Of a stretch of 64,000 nt of DNA, positions 34,368-43,901 are shown one piece after another; the stretch's first letter is position 1; the number at the start of each line of letters is the position of its first letter. Position numbers and translations under genes: made by a program. The notes below the pieces were generated by a model. That model ran no database searches. It was not told the origin of the DNA and worked only from the letters and a program-made list of their open reading frames with translations. Source of the stretch: Spirosoma profusum (GTDB lineage: Bacteria > Bacteroidota > Bacteroidia > Cytophagales > Spirosomataceae); NCBI RefSeq assembly GCF_014699005.1, contig NZ_JACWZY010000010.1:62001-126000 (forward strand), read 5' to 3'.

Positions 34368-36290
34368 ATGACAAAGTGCCTGATTTTCGGTTGTTTGTGG
34401 TTTTCTGCGCTTGTGGGTCGGTCGCAGGCGGTTGAGCCTATACGAATTGGTAACGAGTCAGACTGGTCGCTATGTAATCACCTTGAGCTAGTCAAAACGG
34501 CTTTGTGGCTTACACCAGCACAAGCCTTTGCGGTCGCCCAGAAAACGCCCACCACCCGTCTTACCGAACGCCATCTTAATCTTGGTATTGAGCCCAACTA
34601 CGTATGGCTTTATTTCAGGCTACAGAACAGCGAAGCCACCAAAACAGTCTTTTTCTTATTAGATCGTATTGATATACACCGTGTTCAGTGCTTCCGCCGA
34701 CGTAACGGGCAGATCGATACATTAGCGCTTACGGGCGACGCGTTACCGTTTCAGAGCCGTCCCGTTAAGATCAATTATTTTGCCATACCGATCCCGTTGA
34801 AATCGGGCGAGCAATCCGAAATCATGATTCTCCTGGATAAGCGGAATGAGTTTATTTCAGGGAACGTAGCACTATACTCATCCGAAAAATTTTTACAGAC
34901 CCTTCGGCTTGATTCGGCACTAGTGGCTTTTTTTCTCGGAATGGCCGGGTTTATCTTCCTGTTCAACTTCCTCTTGTGGTTTTCCCTTAAGGATTCGGTG
35001 CATCTTTTCTTTATGGCGCACCTAACCTGTAATACACTTTATGTGCTCAGTAGTCTTGGTTACGGATTTGAGTTTATATGGCCTGAATTGCTTTTCAGTA
35101 ATTCGCTTATAATGGTCATGTTATCAGCGCTTTGGGCCAGCACCAACCTGTTTCTGATGAAGCGGTTTTTGGGACTTAATCCGTCAACGAGCCGATACTC
35201 AACGGCAACGACCTGGTTAGCGTGGTATATCTTGATTATTTCGTTTGGAGGGTGTACCATTTCTCTGTTTCAGCAACAGGATCTGCCGGTTTGTGTCCTT
35301 CAACTTGGCGAATTTTTGCTCATTACCTGGATAATCGCCAACGTAGTGCTGCTGGTGGCTGTTTTCACAGAACAAATTCGTAAGCGAAACGAAGCCGCTT
35401 ATATATACGTAACAGCCCTCAGTTTCACGATTCTCGGTACGTTCATCTATGCACTAACCCTTTTGAACGTAGTGAATGCGGGGCATTTTACCACGAACTG
35501 GCTGTTACCAGGATTTTTGTTAGAGCAGATTACGCTCGCTTTTGGGTTAACGATACGTTACAATCGCTTCCAACGACAGAATCTGAACCTCCAGCTGACA
35601 CTCGCTCAGGAACGTAATCAGACCACTACGCAGGTTATCAATGCGCAGGAAGTTGAGCGCCGACGTCTGGCTGCCGATCTGCATGACGATCTCGGCGGCA
35701 CCCTGGCCACGCTCCGGCGCAGTTTGGGTGCGCTTCGCCAGCAGCTACATGATACGTTGGCCATTAATGCGCTCGACCAGCTTGAGCCACTGGTCCAAAA
35801 AAGTACGCATGATCTCCGGCGTATCGCCCATAATCTGATGCCGCCCGAATTTGACCGGCTGGGTCTGCGTCATGCGCTCGATCAGTTAGTACAGAGCCAG
35901 CCAATGCAACCGACTCAATTTTCATTTGTTGTAGCCGGACAGGAACGGCGGTTTTCGTTAGAGATTGAATTGAATCTGTATCGAATCGTTTCAGAACTGG
36001 TGCAGAACATTCATAAACATGCCGAGGCCCGACGAGCAGCCGTACAGTTGCTTTATTATGAAGATTACCTATCCGTTATGGTTGAAGACGATGGGCTGGG
36101 TAGCCGGGTAACAAAAAACAGCGAAACAGGGGCAGGTCTTGGACTGAAAAATAGTAGCTTACGGGCCGAATACATCGGAGCACAGCTACGTAGGGACGTA
36201 ACAGAAGCCGGTACGTTGGTCGTGCTCGATGTGCCCTACGTAACAACGTCTTATGGAGCCTTCTCCCCCATCCCGCCTACTTCTGATTGA
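34368..36290 (+). CDS. 7TMR-DISM sensor histidine kinase, NarL/HisKA_3 type
   Basis: About 640 residues from ATG 34368; the frame extends to 34275 but 34368 yields a clean signal peptide (MTKCLIFGCLWFSALVGRSQ). Residues about 40-180 form a periplasmic 7TMR-DISMED2 sensor (WLYFRLQNSEATKTVFFLLD). Seven membrane helices follow, then a HisKA_3 dimerisation helix with the phospho-accepting His in RRRLAADLHDDLGGTLATL and an ATPase domain with LVQNIHKHAEARR and GAGLGLKN. It ends overlapping the regulator gene by 38 bases, so the pair forms a two-component system. The ligand is unknown; DISMED2 domains are carbohydrate-binding-like. Confidence 0.88.
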   Translation: MTKCLIFGCLWFSALVGRSQAVEPIRIGNESDWSLCNHLELVKTALWLTPAQAFAVAQKTPTTRLTERHLNLGIEPNYVWLYFRLQNSEATKTVFFLLDRIDIHRVQCFRRRNGQIDTLALTGDALPFQSRPVKINYFAIPIPLKSGEQSEIMILLDKRNEFISGNVALYSSEKFLQTLRLDSALVAFFLGMAGFIFLFNFLLWFSLKDSVHLFFMAHLTCNTLYVLSSLGYGFEFIWPELLFSNSLIMVMLSALWASTNLFLMKRFLGLNPSTSRYSTATTWLAWYILIISFGGCTISLFQQQDLPVCVLQLGEFLLITWIIANVVLLVAVFTEQIRKRNEAAYIYVTALSFTILGTFIYALTLLNVVNAGHFTTNWLLPGFLLEQITLAFGLTIRYNRFQRQNLNLQLTLAQERNQTTTQVINAQEVERRRLAADLHDDLGGTLATLRRSLGALRQQLHDTLAINALDQLEPLVQKSTHDLRRIAHNLMPPEFDRLGLRHALDQLVQSQPMQPTQFSFVVAGQERRFSLEIELNLYRIVSELVQNIHKHAEARRAAVQLLYYEDYLSVMVEDDGLGSRVTKNSETGAGLGLKNSSLRAEYIGAQLRRDVTEAGTLVVLDVPYVTTSYGAFSPIPPTSD

Positions 36291-36888
36291 CGACCATCGG
36301 CTATTCAACGACGGGCTGAAAAGTCTGCTCGACGCCCAAACCGACCTGACCGTCTGCGGGCAGGTTTTCACGGCCGCTGACGCCCTGGCTGCTGTTCATC
36401 GATTAGCTCCTCAGTTGGTGCTGTTAGACGTTAATTTGCAAGGGGTCAGTGGTATCGATCTTGGGTCTCAATTGATTCATAATTTCGCAGGTTTATATGT
36501 GATACTCCTGACTATGTACAACCAGCCTAAACTTCTGGACGAGGCACGGCGGGCGGGCCTGCATGGCTACCTGCTCAAAGATGCCACCACCGATTTACTA
36601 TTGAAGGGCATACGTACTGTGTTGAACGGAGGTAAATTCTTTGCGCTGAACGAATCGGGACATTTTATCGACCGTTTTGGCGACGACTTTGCCCGTCGCC
36701 TGAGCCTGACTTTCCGGGAAGTCGAAATTATCCGGCTCATTTGTCAGGGATTAAGCAGTGAGCAGATTGCGGATCAATTGACTTTGAGTGTGGAAACCAT
36801 CAAAACCCACCGGAAGAATATCCACTTTAAACTAGGCATCAGCAAAGTGGCCGATCTGATTCAATTTGCCATTAAACAAGGTTTATAA
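36253..36888 (+). CDS. NarL/LuxR-family response regulator
   Basis: A 211-residue transcription factor. Receiver domain about 8-125 with LLIDDH at the acidic pocket and the phospho-acceptor Asp in LVLLDVNLQG; C-terminal LuxR-type helix-turn-helix, LTFREVEIIRLICQGLSSEQ to SVETIKTHRKNIHFKLGIS. It overlaps the 3' end of the kinase gene by 38 bases in another frame, giving tight co-expression. Targets unknown. Confidence 0.9.
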   Translation: MEPSPPSRLLLIDDHRLFNDGLKSLLDAQTDLTVCGQVFTAADALAAVHRLAPQLVLLDVNLQGVSGIDLGSQLIHNFAGLYVILLTMYNQPKLLDEARRAGLHGYLLKDATTDLLLKGIRTVLNGGKFFALNESGHFIDRFGDDFARRLSLTFREVEIIRLICQGLSSEQIADQLTLSVETIKTHRKNIHFKLGISKVADLIQFAIKQGL

Positions 36889-36939
36889 CGACGTAGCAGT
36901 AGTCGCCACCACTACGTTATTTTTGGTAGATTAACCTCG

Positions 36940-39003
36940 TCAGGAATGAGCAGGCAACGTAACAACAAACGTAGTACCCTTGCCCTCCTGACTCTCCACC
37001 CACATCTCGCCACCATGCCCCTTAGTGATAATGTCATAACTCAGTGACAGCCCCAACCCCGTTCCCTGACCAGTTGGCTTGGTGGTGAAAAACGGTTGAA
37101 ACACCTTTCCTTGAATACCCACCGGAATACCCATGCCGTTGTCCTTCACCCGCAACTCCACCTGTTTGCCTTGCTGATACGTACTCACCACAATAACGGG
37201 CTTATATTCCTGGGACGTAGCACTACGTTCGGTAAGTTCACGTTGGTGCAGCGCGTAGAAAGCGTTATTGAACAGATTCAGCAGTACCCGACCAATATCG
37301 CCCACCACCACGTCTACCAAAGGCAAATCGGCCGCAAAGTCGGTTTGCAACGTAGCGGTGAAGTCGTTGTGCTTCACCCGAAAGCCATGATAAGCCAGCT
37401 TCAAATATTCATCCGCCAGCGCATTCAGGTCAGTATGTTGTCGTACATCAGAGCTGGGTCTGGAATGTTCGAGCATGGCTCTAACGATGCTGGAGGCACG
37501 TTGGCCGTTCTGAGCAATGAGCTGCATATTCTGCCGCAGGTCAGCGGCCAGCTCCTGGGCGAGCGGTTTGTCCTCGTCGGCAACGCTTTGATGGAGTTCG
37601 TCGGCCAACTCGACAGAGACTTCAGCGAAGTTGTTAACGAAATTGAGGGGATTCTGGATTTCGTGGGCGATGCCAGCGGTAAGTTCACCTAGGGAGGCCA
37701 GTTTTTCTTTCTGGATGAGTTGATTCTGAGTGGTTTTGAGTTGGGTCAGCGTTCGATGGATTTGGTCGTTTTGCTGATTTAAGAGAACGTTGGCTTTTTG
37801 CTTTTGCCGATTACCCCGGTAAAGAATGAACGCAATGATCAAAATGGCAGCCAAGCCCGCCAGCATAGCATACATTCTAAGTTTATTTTGGCTCTGAATT
37901 CGCTCTTTTTCTAATTCTTCCAGTCGAAGTTGATCATCAAACGTAATATTTAGTACCTGCCTGAGTTTTTCATTTTCATTATTAGCTAAGCTATCTTTCA
38001 AAGGCGTTACTTTATCCAGATAATAGAAAGCACTATCAATACTTTTTTGTTTTTTATATGTTAAATAGAATGACATATAGGCAATTAATATCCCCGTTTG
38101 TAAATGCAGATCATTATATATAGACAAGCCTTGTCTTGTATAATAAATACTCGAATCAATCTGTCCAACATTCCTATACATAGTAGCAAAACCCAAATAG
38201 GTTTCTCCTATGTTTTGAAAGTTCCGCTGGTACTTACTGATACGTAACGCCTGCTGATAATAATTTTTCGATAAACTGTAATTACTTTTTTTATTATAAA
38301 TCTCACCGATTGAAGATAAGATTCCTCCTTTATATTTAGTATAATCTGATACGTCAGCAAAATGCAGCGCCTTTTTTTCAAAAAGAAGTGCAGAATCTAA
38401 CTTATTTTTTCTAAAATAGACTCGGCCTATATTCATAGCACTTACTGATAAGGCGAGATTATCCTGTACACTACTTGCATAGCTATATATTTGATTAAGA
38501 AGCAGTAACTGTTTATCAAGATTACCAATAGCACCGTTTAAAATAGCTAAATTATTCAATAACCCTGATAGAAATCGTAAACGAGTCTTTTTAGGGCTTT
38601 CATTTTTTAACAAACCCCATATATTTTTTTCAGTATCAACATTTTCCAATATTAACTGTGCTTTCAAAAAATATTTTATTGCAGTTGGATAGTTTTCCTT
38701 TTTATAGTAAACATACCCAATATGACTCAGAGCCAAGCCTTCCCAAAAAAGTTGCTTCATTTTTTTTGCTAATTGTAGTTGTAGTTGACCATAATATATA
38801 GCACTATCTCTATTAATCTCTGCATGATAAAAGCCAAGCCTTCTGTAGGCATCCATACGTAACGTATCATTGTTCGCCTGATGTCGTCGTACATTCAAGC
38901 TATCGAATGACATTTTTTGCATTTCGACATAATCAAAATTTTTCTGCGCTATTGATAATTTAGGCAAAATCAGAAGCAGATTAAGGACAAAAAAGAGTCG
39001 CAT
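36940..39003 (-). CDS. TPR-sensor histidine kinase
   Basis: A 687-residue kinase. Signal peptide MRLFFVLNLLLILPKLSIAQ, then about six TPR-like repeats (residues about 40-340), a single membrane helix (about 375-395, MYAMLAGLAAILIIAFILY), a coiled coil, HisKA with the His in GELTAGIAHEIQNPLNFVNN, and an ATPase domain (NLFNNAFYAL; GQGTGLGLSLSYDII). The DNA for the sensor half (about 37850-39000) is markedly AT-rich compared with the kinase half, which is near-identical in protein to the kinase half of the next gene. Last of a four-gene minus-strand signalling operon. Confidence 0.88.
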   Translation of the reverse strand: MRLFFVLNLLLILPKLSIAQKNFDYVEMQKMSFDSLNVRRHQANNDTLRMDAYRRLGFYHAEINRDSAIYYGQLQLQLAKKMKQLFWEGLALSHIGYVYYKKENYPTAIKYFLKAQLILENVDTEKNIWGLLKNESPKKTRLRFLSGLLNNLAILNGAIGNLDKQLLLLNQIYSYASSVQDNLALSVSAMNIGRVYFRKNKLDSALLFEKKALHFADVSDYTKYKGGILSSIGEIYNKKSNYSLSKNYYQQALRISKYQRNFQNIGETYLGFATMYRNVGQIDSSIYYTRQGLSIYNDLHLQTGILIAYMSFYLTYKKQKSIDSAFYYLDKVTPLKDSLANNENEKLRQVLNITFDDQLRLEELEKERIQSQNKLRMYAMLAGLAAILIIAFILYRGNRQKQKANVLLNQQNDQIHRTLTQLKTTQNQLIQKEKLASLGELTAGIAHEIQNPLNFVNNFAEVSVELADELHQSVADEDKPLAQELAADLRQNMQLIAQNGQRASSIVRAMLEHSRPSSDVRQHTDLNALADEYLKLAYHGFRVKHNDFTATLQTDFAADLPLVDVVVGDIGRVLLNLFNNAFYALHQRELTERSATSQEYKPVIVVSTYQQGKQVELRVKDNGMGIPVGIQGKVFQPFFTTKPTGQGTGLGLSLSYDIITKGHGGEMWVESQEGKGTTFVVTLPAHS

Positions 39004-39013
39004 TTGGTATAAA

Positions 39014-41158
39014 TCAGTTAATTGGTATTAGCATAATAAACGTAGTGCCCTGCCCTTCCTGACTCTCCACCCACATCTCTCCTCCATGTCCTTTGGTGAT
39101 GATGTCATAACTCAGCGACAACCCCAAACCCGTTCCCTGTCCCGTCGGTTTGGTGGTGAAAAAAGGCTGAAATACCTTCCCCTGAATCGCAACCGGGATA
39201 CCTAGCCCGTTGTCCATAACTCGCAACTCCACCTGTTTGCCTTGTTTACGCGTACTTACTTCAATAGCAGGAGCATACTCCCCCGACGATGACGCAGCAC
39301 TAGGTTCCCCAATCACACGCTGATGGAGGGCATAGAAAGCGTTGTTGAACAGGTTCAACAGCACCCGGCCCATGTCGCCCACCACTACGTCTATCATTGG
39401 TAAATCCATTGCCATATCCGTTTTCAACGTAGCAGTAAAGCCGTCATGCTTGGCCCGAAAACCATGATAGGCCAGCTTCAGATATTCCTCCACCAACGTA
39501 GCAAGATCGGTCAGATGGCGTTCACCGGTTGAGCTGCTGGAGTGTTCGAGCATGGCCCGCACGATGCTGGAAGCCCGCTGACCATTCTGAGCAATGAGTT
39601 GCATGTTCTGGCGCAGATCACCGGCCAACTCCTGACTAAGGGGCTTGTCCTCGTCTTCGACGCTCTGGTGGAGTTCATCGGCCAGTTCGACGGAGACTTC
39701 AGCGAAGTTGTTGACGAAGTTGAGGGGATTCTGAATCTCGTGGGCGATGCCAGCGGTAAGTTCGCCCAGGCTGGCCAGCTTTTCTTTCTGGATGAGTTGA
39801 TTCTGAGTGGTTTTGAGATTGGTCAGCGATTGGTTTAGTTGAGCGGTACGTTCATTGACCTGCTGTTCGAGAGTTTCATTTTGACTAGCCAGAATCTGCT
39901 GCTTTTCGGTGGATAGCTGTTGAACCTCAACGAGTTTTTGGGCCAGGCTGCGACTGTTGAATGAAGCTTCCAGAGCCAGATAGATGGAAATGGAAACGGG
40001 TAGGCTTAAATAACCAATATTAAAGGCTAGGTGGCCATACATCCAGGCTGGACCAGCCGGCAAAATTTTAAATAAAATGGATGCCCAAAGCGAATAGAAT
40101 ACAATAAAAAGTATGCATCCCCAAACGATAATTGTAGCGCCCCGTTGCTTACGTCGAGCACTCAGAAACGTTACACGAGCACATTCTGTCATGGTTAAAA
40201 AGCCAAGCAGATTAATCCCCCAATTGTAGCTGTTGTGATACTGGATAAATAGGAGTATTATACTTATGAACCAATAAATTAGTAGAGTCCAATAGATAAT
40301 CCCTTTGCGCTGATTAAATATGGTGTAAACTGCTGTCAGAAAAAAGATACCAGCTATCACGTAAAGAAGACTTCCGGCAATAAGAAATCCCATTTTGGAG
40401 CTTGCACTTTGGGCATAATAGTAAACAAGGGCCAACAAAATCGAATTGCCAGCGAAACTAACGGTTGATAGAAAAAAATATAGATTTGACTTACTTGACT
40501 TGTCGAAATAAAATAAGGCTAAGTGAGTAATAGCGAGCAGTAAGAAAAAGCCAAATTTAAAATAGTCGAGCGGGGCACGGACGTCATTTCGCCGAAAGAA
40601 ATTGATGTTTGTGGAATCGGTTATTAGAAGCGACAGTGCTTTATTCTTTTGTCCGACAAATTCGATGTAGGGTATATTCTTTTGAATAGCAAACCGTACG
40701 GCTAGTACCTGCTCTCCCGCGTTACGAATAGGTGTACCTAAAAAAGTACCAATAGGCGTAGATGCTGCCCTTACCTCTCCGTTTTCATCGCTTATTTCAC
40801 CAAAACGCCCAAGCAGGCGTCCATTCAAATAAATTTCGGAAGCACCGTTCTGCTCTACCAGCATAGCCAGCGATTTAGTAGTCGTTACACTATCTACTCT
40901 AAATCGAATTCGTAACCAGCCTACGTTGGTTTTCCAGAACTGAGGTATGTCCATGAGGTCCTGAGTTGGGTCAATAGATTCCCAGGCTGAATCATTAAAA
41001 TCTGGTCTCGCCCAATTGGGATTGTCGCCCGATTGCCATTTCCACCCTTTATCGAGCGATAAGCCCGGTGGGGGAATAAAATTAGGAGACGCTTGCCCCC
41101 AGCATTCCGAAATCGTTAGGCTAAAGAGCAGCAGGAACAGGTATAGCCGATTTATCAT
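39014..41158 (-). CDS. 7TMR-DISM sensor histidine kinase, HisKA type
   Basis: About 714 residues from ATG 41158; the frame is open to 41311, but that would overlap the upstream gene and the later start has a signal peptide (MINRLYLFLLLFSLTISECW then GQ). A periplasmic jelly-roll-like domain (about 30-185, WKTNVGWLRIRFRVDS) precedes seven membrane helices, a coiled coil, HisKA (GIAHEIQNPLNFVNNF) and an ATPase domain (GQGTGLGLSLSYD). From LKTTQNQLIQKEKLASLGEL to the C-terminus it is nearly the same protein as the downstream TPR kinase. Gaps to neighbours are 34 and 10 bases, so it is in the same operon. Confidence 0.88.
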   Translation of the reverse strand: MINRLYLFLLLFSLTISECWGQASPNFIPPPGLSLDKGWKWQSGDNPNWARPDFNDSAWESIDPTQDLMDIPQFWKTNVGWLRIRFRVDSVTTTKSLAMLVEQNGASEIYLNGRLLGRFGEISDENGEVRAASTPIGTFLGTPIRNAGEQVLAVRFAIQKNIPYIEFVGQKNKALSLLITDSTNINFFRRNDVRAPLDYFKFGFFLLLAITHLALFYFDKSSKSNLYFFLSTVSFAGNSILLALVYYYAQSASSKMGFLIAGSLLYVIAGIFFLTAVYTIFNQRKGIIYWTLLIYWFISIILLFIQYHNSYNWGINLLGFLTMTECARVTFLSARRKQRGATIIVWGCILFIVFYSLWASILFKILPAGPAWMYGHLAFNIGYLSLPVSISIYLALEASFNSRSLAQKLVEVQQLSTEKQQILASQNETLEQQVNERTAQLNQSLTNLKTTQNQLIQKEKLASLGELTAGIAHEIQNPLNFVNNFAEVSVELADELHQSVEDEDKPLSQELAGDLRQNMQLIAQNGQRASSIVRAMLEHSSSSTGERHLTDLATLVEEYLKLAYHGFRAKHDGFTATLKTDMAMDLPMIDVVVGDMGRVLLNLFNNAFYALHQRVIGEPSAASSSGEYAPAIEVSTRKQGKQVELRVMDNGLGIPVAIQGKVFQPFFTTKPTGQGTGLGLSLSYDIITKGHGGEMWVESQEGQGTTFIMLIPIN

Positions 41159-41192
41159 AGTATCAGGAAAACGTAGTGAAAGACATAACTGA

Positions 41193-43166
41193 TTATAAGC
41201 CAATAAATTCCGATGGCGTTTGTCGAAATACTTCTTTAAATGCAGTCGAAAAATTGGCCGGATGTTCAAAACCAACCATATAGGCCGTTTCAGAAACCGG
41301 GTGTCCGGCACGTAGCAACTCGGTGGCCCGCTGAAGTCGGTACAGCCGAATGAATCGCGCTGGACTTACGCCTGCCAACGTAGTAAGTTTGCGAGTCAGT
41401 GTACGAAGACTCATGGCTACGGCTTCGGCCAGCAACTCAGCCCGGAACGTCGAATCATCCAGATGATTCTCCACAATGCCATTCAGTTTGGCCAGAAATA
41501 CATCCTGCGCCGTTGGGGTATGCGTTTCGTCCGCCGGAGAGGACGTAGCAAGGGTATCGCCAAATTGCTTTTGGTAATAGCCACGTAATTTTTGCTGGCG
41601 AGTAATAAGGTTACGAAGTCGAAGTCGAAGTTCCTGTAAGTCAAATGGTTTGGTCAGATAATCGTCGGCCCCTTTCTCCAGTCCCTCCCGACGGCTCTCA
41701 ACGGCGGTCCGGGCCGTCAGAAGAATGATAGCAATGTGGTCAGTACCTGGATCCTGCTTCAGGAAATCGGTCAATTGATAGCCATCCATTTCGGGCATCA
41801 TTACGTCCGAAACGACAATATCAGGCAACTCCTGTCTCGCTATTTCCAATCCACTACGTCCATTGGTGGCAGTAAGAATATGATATTGGTCGGCCAACGA
41901 TTCCTTCATGAACGTAAGCAGCTCCGTATTGTCTTCGACCAGCAAAATCACCGGCTGGCCGGAATCCGCAAATGGCAACTGCGCGGTTCCAGCAGGCGCA
42001 AAAACCACGTCAAAGGGAGTAGGCTCAAGCGGAATGTGCGTAGACGTAGTAGGTGCTACGTTATCGGACACAGACCGAATTGGAATTTTGGCCGTAAACG
42101 TAGTACCAACGCCCAGCACGCTGACCACCGTCAACTGCCCACCAAGTCGACGGGCTAATTCATAAGCCAGCGCTAGCCCAATGCCCGATCCTTCATACGC
42201 CCGTGTCAGGGACGTATCGGCCTGATAAAACCGGTCAAAAATATGAGGCAGGTGTTCATCGGCAATCCCGATACCTGTGTCAGTGACGGTCAATGTCAAT
42301 TCAGATGGGCCAATCTGGCTATTCACCTTGATCTGGCCCCCTTCTGGCGTAAATTTTACGGCATTCGACAGCAGGTTTGTCAGAATTTTTTGCCATTTGT
42401 CGGTATCGAACAGACTTTCATGCTCCAGTACGTTCGCCAAAAAGGTCAACATCAGCCCTTTCTGTTCGACAAAATGCTGAAAGGAATCGACCACCTGCGC
42501 CAGAAAAGCCACTACGTCGCCCCGCGATTCCACAATCGGCAGGCTGTCGGATTCGAGTCGGGCTAGGTCGAGAAGTTGGTTGATCAAGTGCAGAAGCTGA
42601 TGGGCATTCCGGCGAACGGTAAGCAGATTGCGTCGGATCGTTCCCTGATACTGACTCTCCTGAAGCATAGCCTCCACCGGGGAGATGATCAGCGACAGGG
42701 GCGTTCGAAATTCATGCGTGATGTTGTCGAAAAAGCGGGCTTTGAGATCGGCCACGGCTTTGGCACGTATCGATTCCCGTAGCTGACTGACATGACGTAC
42801 CGTTTTTTCAATCGTCAATTCCAAGTCCTTGAAATTGATGGGTTTCATCACGAAATCAAATGCACCCCGGTTCATAGCAGCCCGCACATTGTCCATATCG
42901 CCATACGCCGACACCATGACCGCCTGTGTAACCGGCACCAGATCGTGCAGCTGCGCCAGCACAGCCAGACCGCTCATATCGGGCATGTTGATATCGAGCA
43001 GCAATACGTCGATATCCGGCTCCTGATGAATAACCGTCAGGGCTTCCTGTCCGCTGGTGGCAAACAGAAACGCATACTCGCCCGCCTGAATACGATGCCG
43101 GAAGCGTTGTTTCATCAGCAGTTGAATACTTACTTCGTCATCGACCACCAAAATCTTTGTCGTCAT
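41193..43166 (-). CDS. Receiver-kinase-receiver-AraC hybrid signalling protein
   Basis: A 657-residue cytoplasmic protein. Order: receiver 1 (about 1-125, VVDDEVSIQ, DVLLLDINMPDMSG), HisKA (about 150, FFDNITHEFRTPLSLIISP), ATPase (NLLSNAVKFTPEGG; GSGIGLALAYEL), receiver 2 (about 410-525, LVEDNTELLTF; IVVSDVMMPEMDG), and AraC-type helix-turn-helix (about 550-657, ending VGFEHPANFSTAFKEVFRQTPSEF). It can thus receive a phosphate, autophosphorylate, relay and bind DNA in one chain. It differs from standard hybrid systems of Bacteroidota by having no periplasmic sensor. It follows a single receiver gene by 20 bases. Confidence 0.9.
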   Translation of the reverse strand: MTTKILVVDDEVSIQLLMKQRFRHRIQAGEYAFLFATSGQEALTVIHQEPDIDVLLLDINMPDMSGLAVLAQLHDLVPVTQAVMVSAYGDMDNVRAAMNRGAFDFVMKPINFKDLELTIEKTVRHVSQLRESIRAKAVADLKARFFDNITHEFRTPLSLIISPVEAMLQESQYQGTIRRNLLTVRRNAHQLLHLINQLLDLARLESDSLPIVESRGDVVAFLAQVVDSFQHFVEQKGLMLTFLANVLEHESLFDTDKWQKILTNLLSNAVKFTPEGGQIKVNSQIGPSELTLTVTDTGIGIADEHLPHIFDRFYQADTSLTRAYEGSGIGLALAYELARRLGGQLTVVSVLGVGTTFTAKIPIRSVSDNVAPTTSTHIPLEPTPFDVVFAPAGTAQLPFADSGQPVILLVEDNTELLTFMKESLADQYHILTATNGRSGLEIARQELPDIVVSDVMMPEMDGYQLTDFLKQDPGTDHIAIILLTARTAVESRREGLEKGADDYLTKPFDLQELRLRLRNLITRQQKLRGYYQKQFGDTLATSSPADETHTPTAQDVFLAKLNGIVENHLDDSTFRAELLAEAVAMSLRTLTRKLTTLAGVSPARFIRLYRLQRATELLRAGHPVSETAYMVGFEHPANFSTAFKEVFRQTPSEFIGL

Positions 43167-43186
43167 GGCGTGTGGATAAGGTTGGG

Positions 43187-43564
43187 TCAGCTGCCGGTGA
43201 ATTCGGCTAACTTTTGTTTGAGGAAGGTAAAATCAATGGGTTTGGTCAGAAAATCATCAGCCCCATACCGTTGCGCCTGTTCCCGGTTATTGCTATCCCC
43301 ATAAGCGGTGAGCATCACAACGGTAGGCGGCCGCTGGGGATGTGTACCCCGAATGCGACGTAGCAGTTCCAGACCACTCATACCCGGCATATTGATGTCG
43401 GACAGGATCAGAATAACGCCCGAATCTTCCAGCTTGACCAGAGCCTCTTCACCCGACTGAGCAAACGTCAGGCTGATTTCTCCCCGACTGATTTCGTGCC
43501 GGAATCGCTGCATAAACAGGGGCTGAATCTGTGTTTCGTCATCGACTACTAATATTTTCATCAC
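43187..43564 (-). CDS. Single-domain response regulator (CheY-like)
   Basis: A 125-residue stand-alone receiver with no output domain. ILVVDDETQ gives the acidic pocket, VILILSDINMPGMSG the phospho-acceptor Asp, MLTAYGDSNN the switch Thr, and TKPIDF the conserved Lys. It resembles receiver 1 of the next gene (QPLFMQRFRHEISRGE against QLLMKQRFRHRIQAGE), so one probably arose from the other. First gene of the four-gene operon; likely a phosphate shuttle to or from the hybrid kinase. Confidence 0.9.
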   Translation of the reverse strand: MMKILVVDDETQIQPLFMQRFRHEISRGEISLTFAQSGEEALVKLEDSGVILILSDINMPGMSGLELLRRIRGTHPQRPPTVVMLTAYGDSNNREQAQRYGADDFLTKPIDFTFLKQKLAEFTGS

Positions 43565-43706
43565 TATTGTTTACTTGATAGAGGGTGGACAAATAATAGA
43601 TAGAAATCTACTGGTAATTAGCCGGTTGCAATATGGGATTATATCCGTGAAGTGGCTTATTCGTTTCGGCCAAAATCCTTTTCGAGTTGGTCATTTGGTA
43701 AAAGAA

Positions 43707-43740
43707 AAACCTCCCGAAAACTTACGCTGTCGGGAGGTTT
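43707..43740 (-). terminator. Intrinsic terminator of malic enzyme gene
   Basis: Stem AAACCTCCCGA (43707-43717) with its perfect complement at 43730-43740 and a 12-base loop. On the minus strand the hairpin runs into TTTTTCTTTT, a proper U-tract. It lies 162 bases beyond the maeB stop, after the REP-like element. Confidence 0.8.
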
Positions 43741-43787
43741 AATGAAGAGACCGTTTAGACTTTCGGACGCAACCTCAAAATGCGTGA

Positions 43788-43877
43788 TTTTGTCATGCTG
43801 AGGAACGAAGCATCTTAAGGGTTCCTGCCAAAAGAGTGAGGATATTTTAAGATGCTTCGTTCCTCAGCATGACAAAA
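43788..43877. repeat. REP-like inverted repeat, family copy C
   Basis: 30-base perfect arms (43788-43817, 43848-43877), beginning TTTTGTCATGCTGAGGAACG and ending with inner CATCTTA. Same family as the copies at 16913, 20210 and 46467. It follows the malic enzyme gene by 24 bases. Confidence 0.85.
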
Positions 43878-43901
43878 ACAGCGTCGCAAGTTTGCACTTC
43901 A

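Larger units (their letters stand above)
43565..43901. other. Gap with maeB terminator and REP copy C
   Basis: A 337-base intergenic stretch. It holds the malic enzyme terminator (43707-43740) and a REP-like element (43788-43877), listed separately. The remaining bases next to the receiver gene probably carry its promoter, but no clear TAnnTTTG is visible. Confidence 0.6.

Noticed and set aside
41158..41311. N-terminal extension of the 7TM kinase
   Set aside because: It would overlap the hybrid kinase gene and lacks signal-peptide character, whereas ATG 41158 begins a clean signal.
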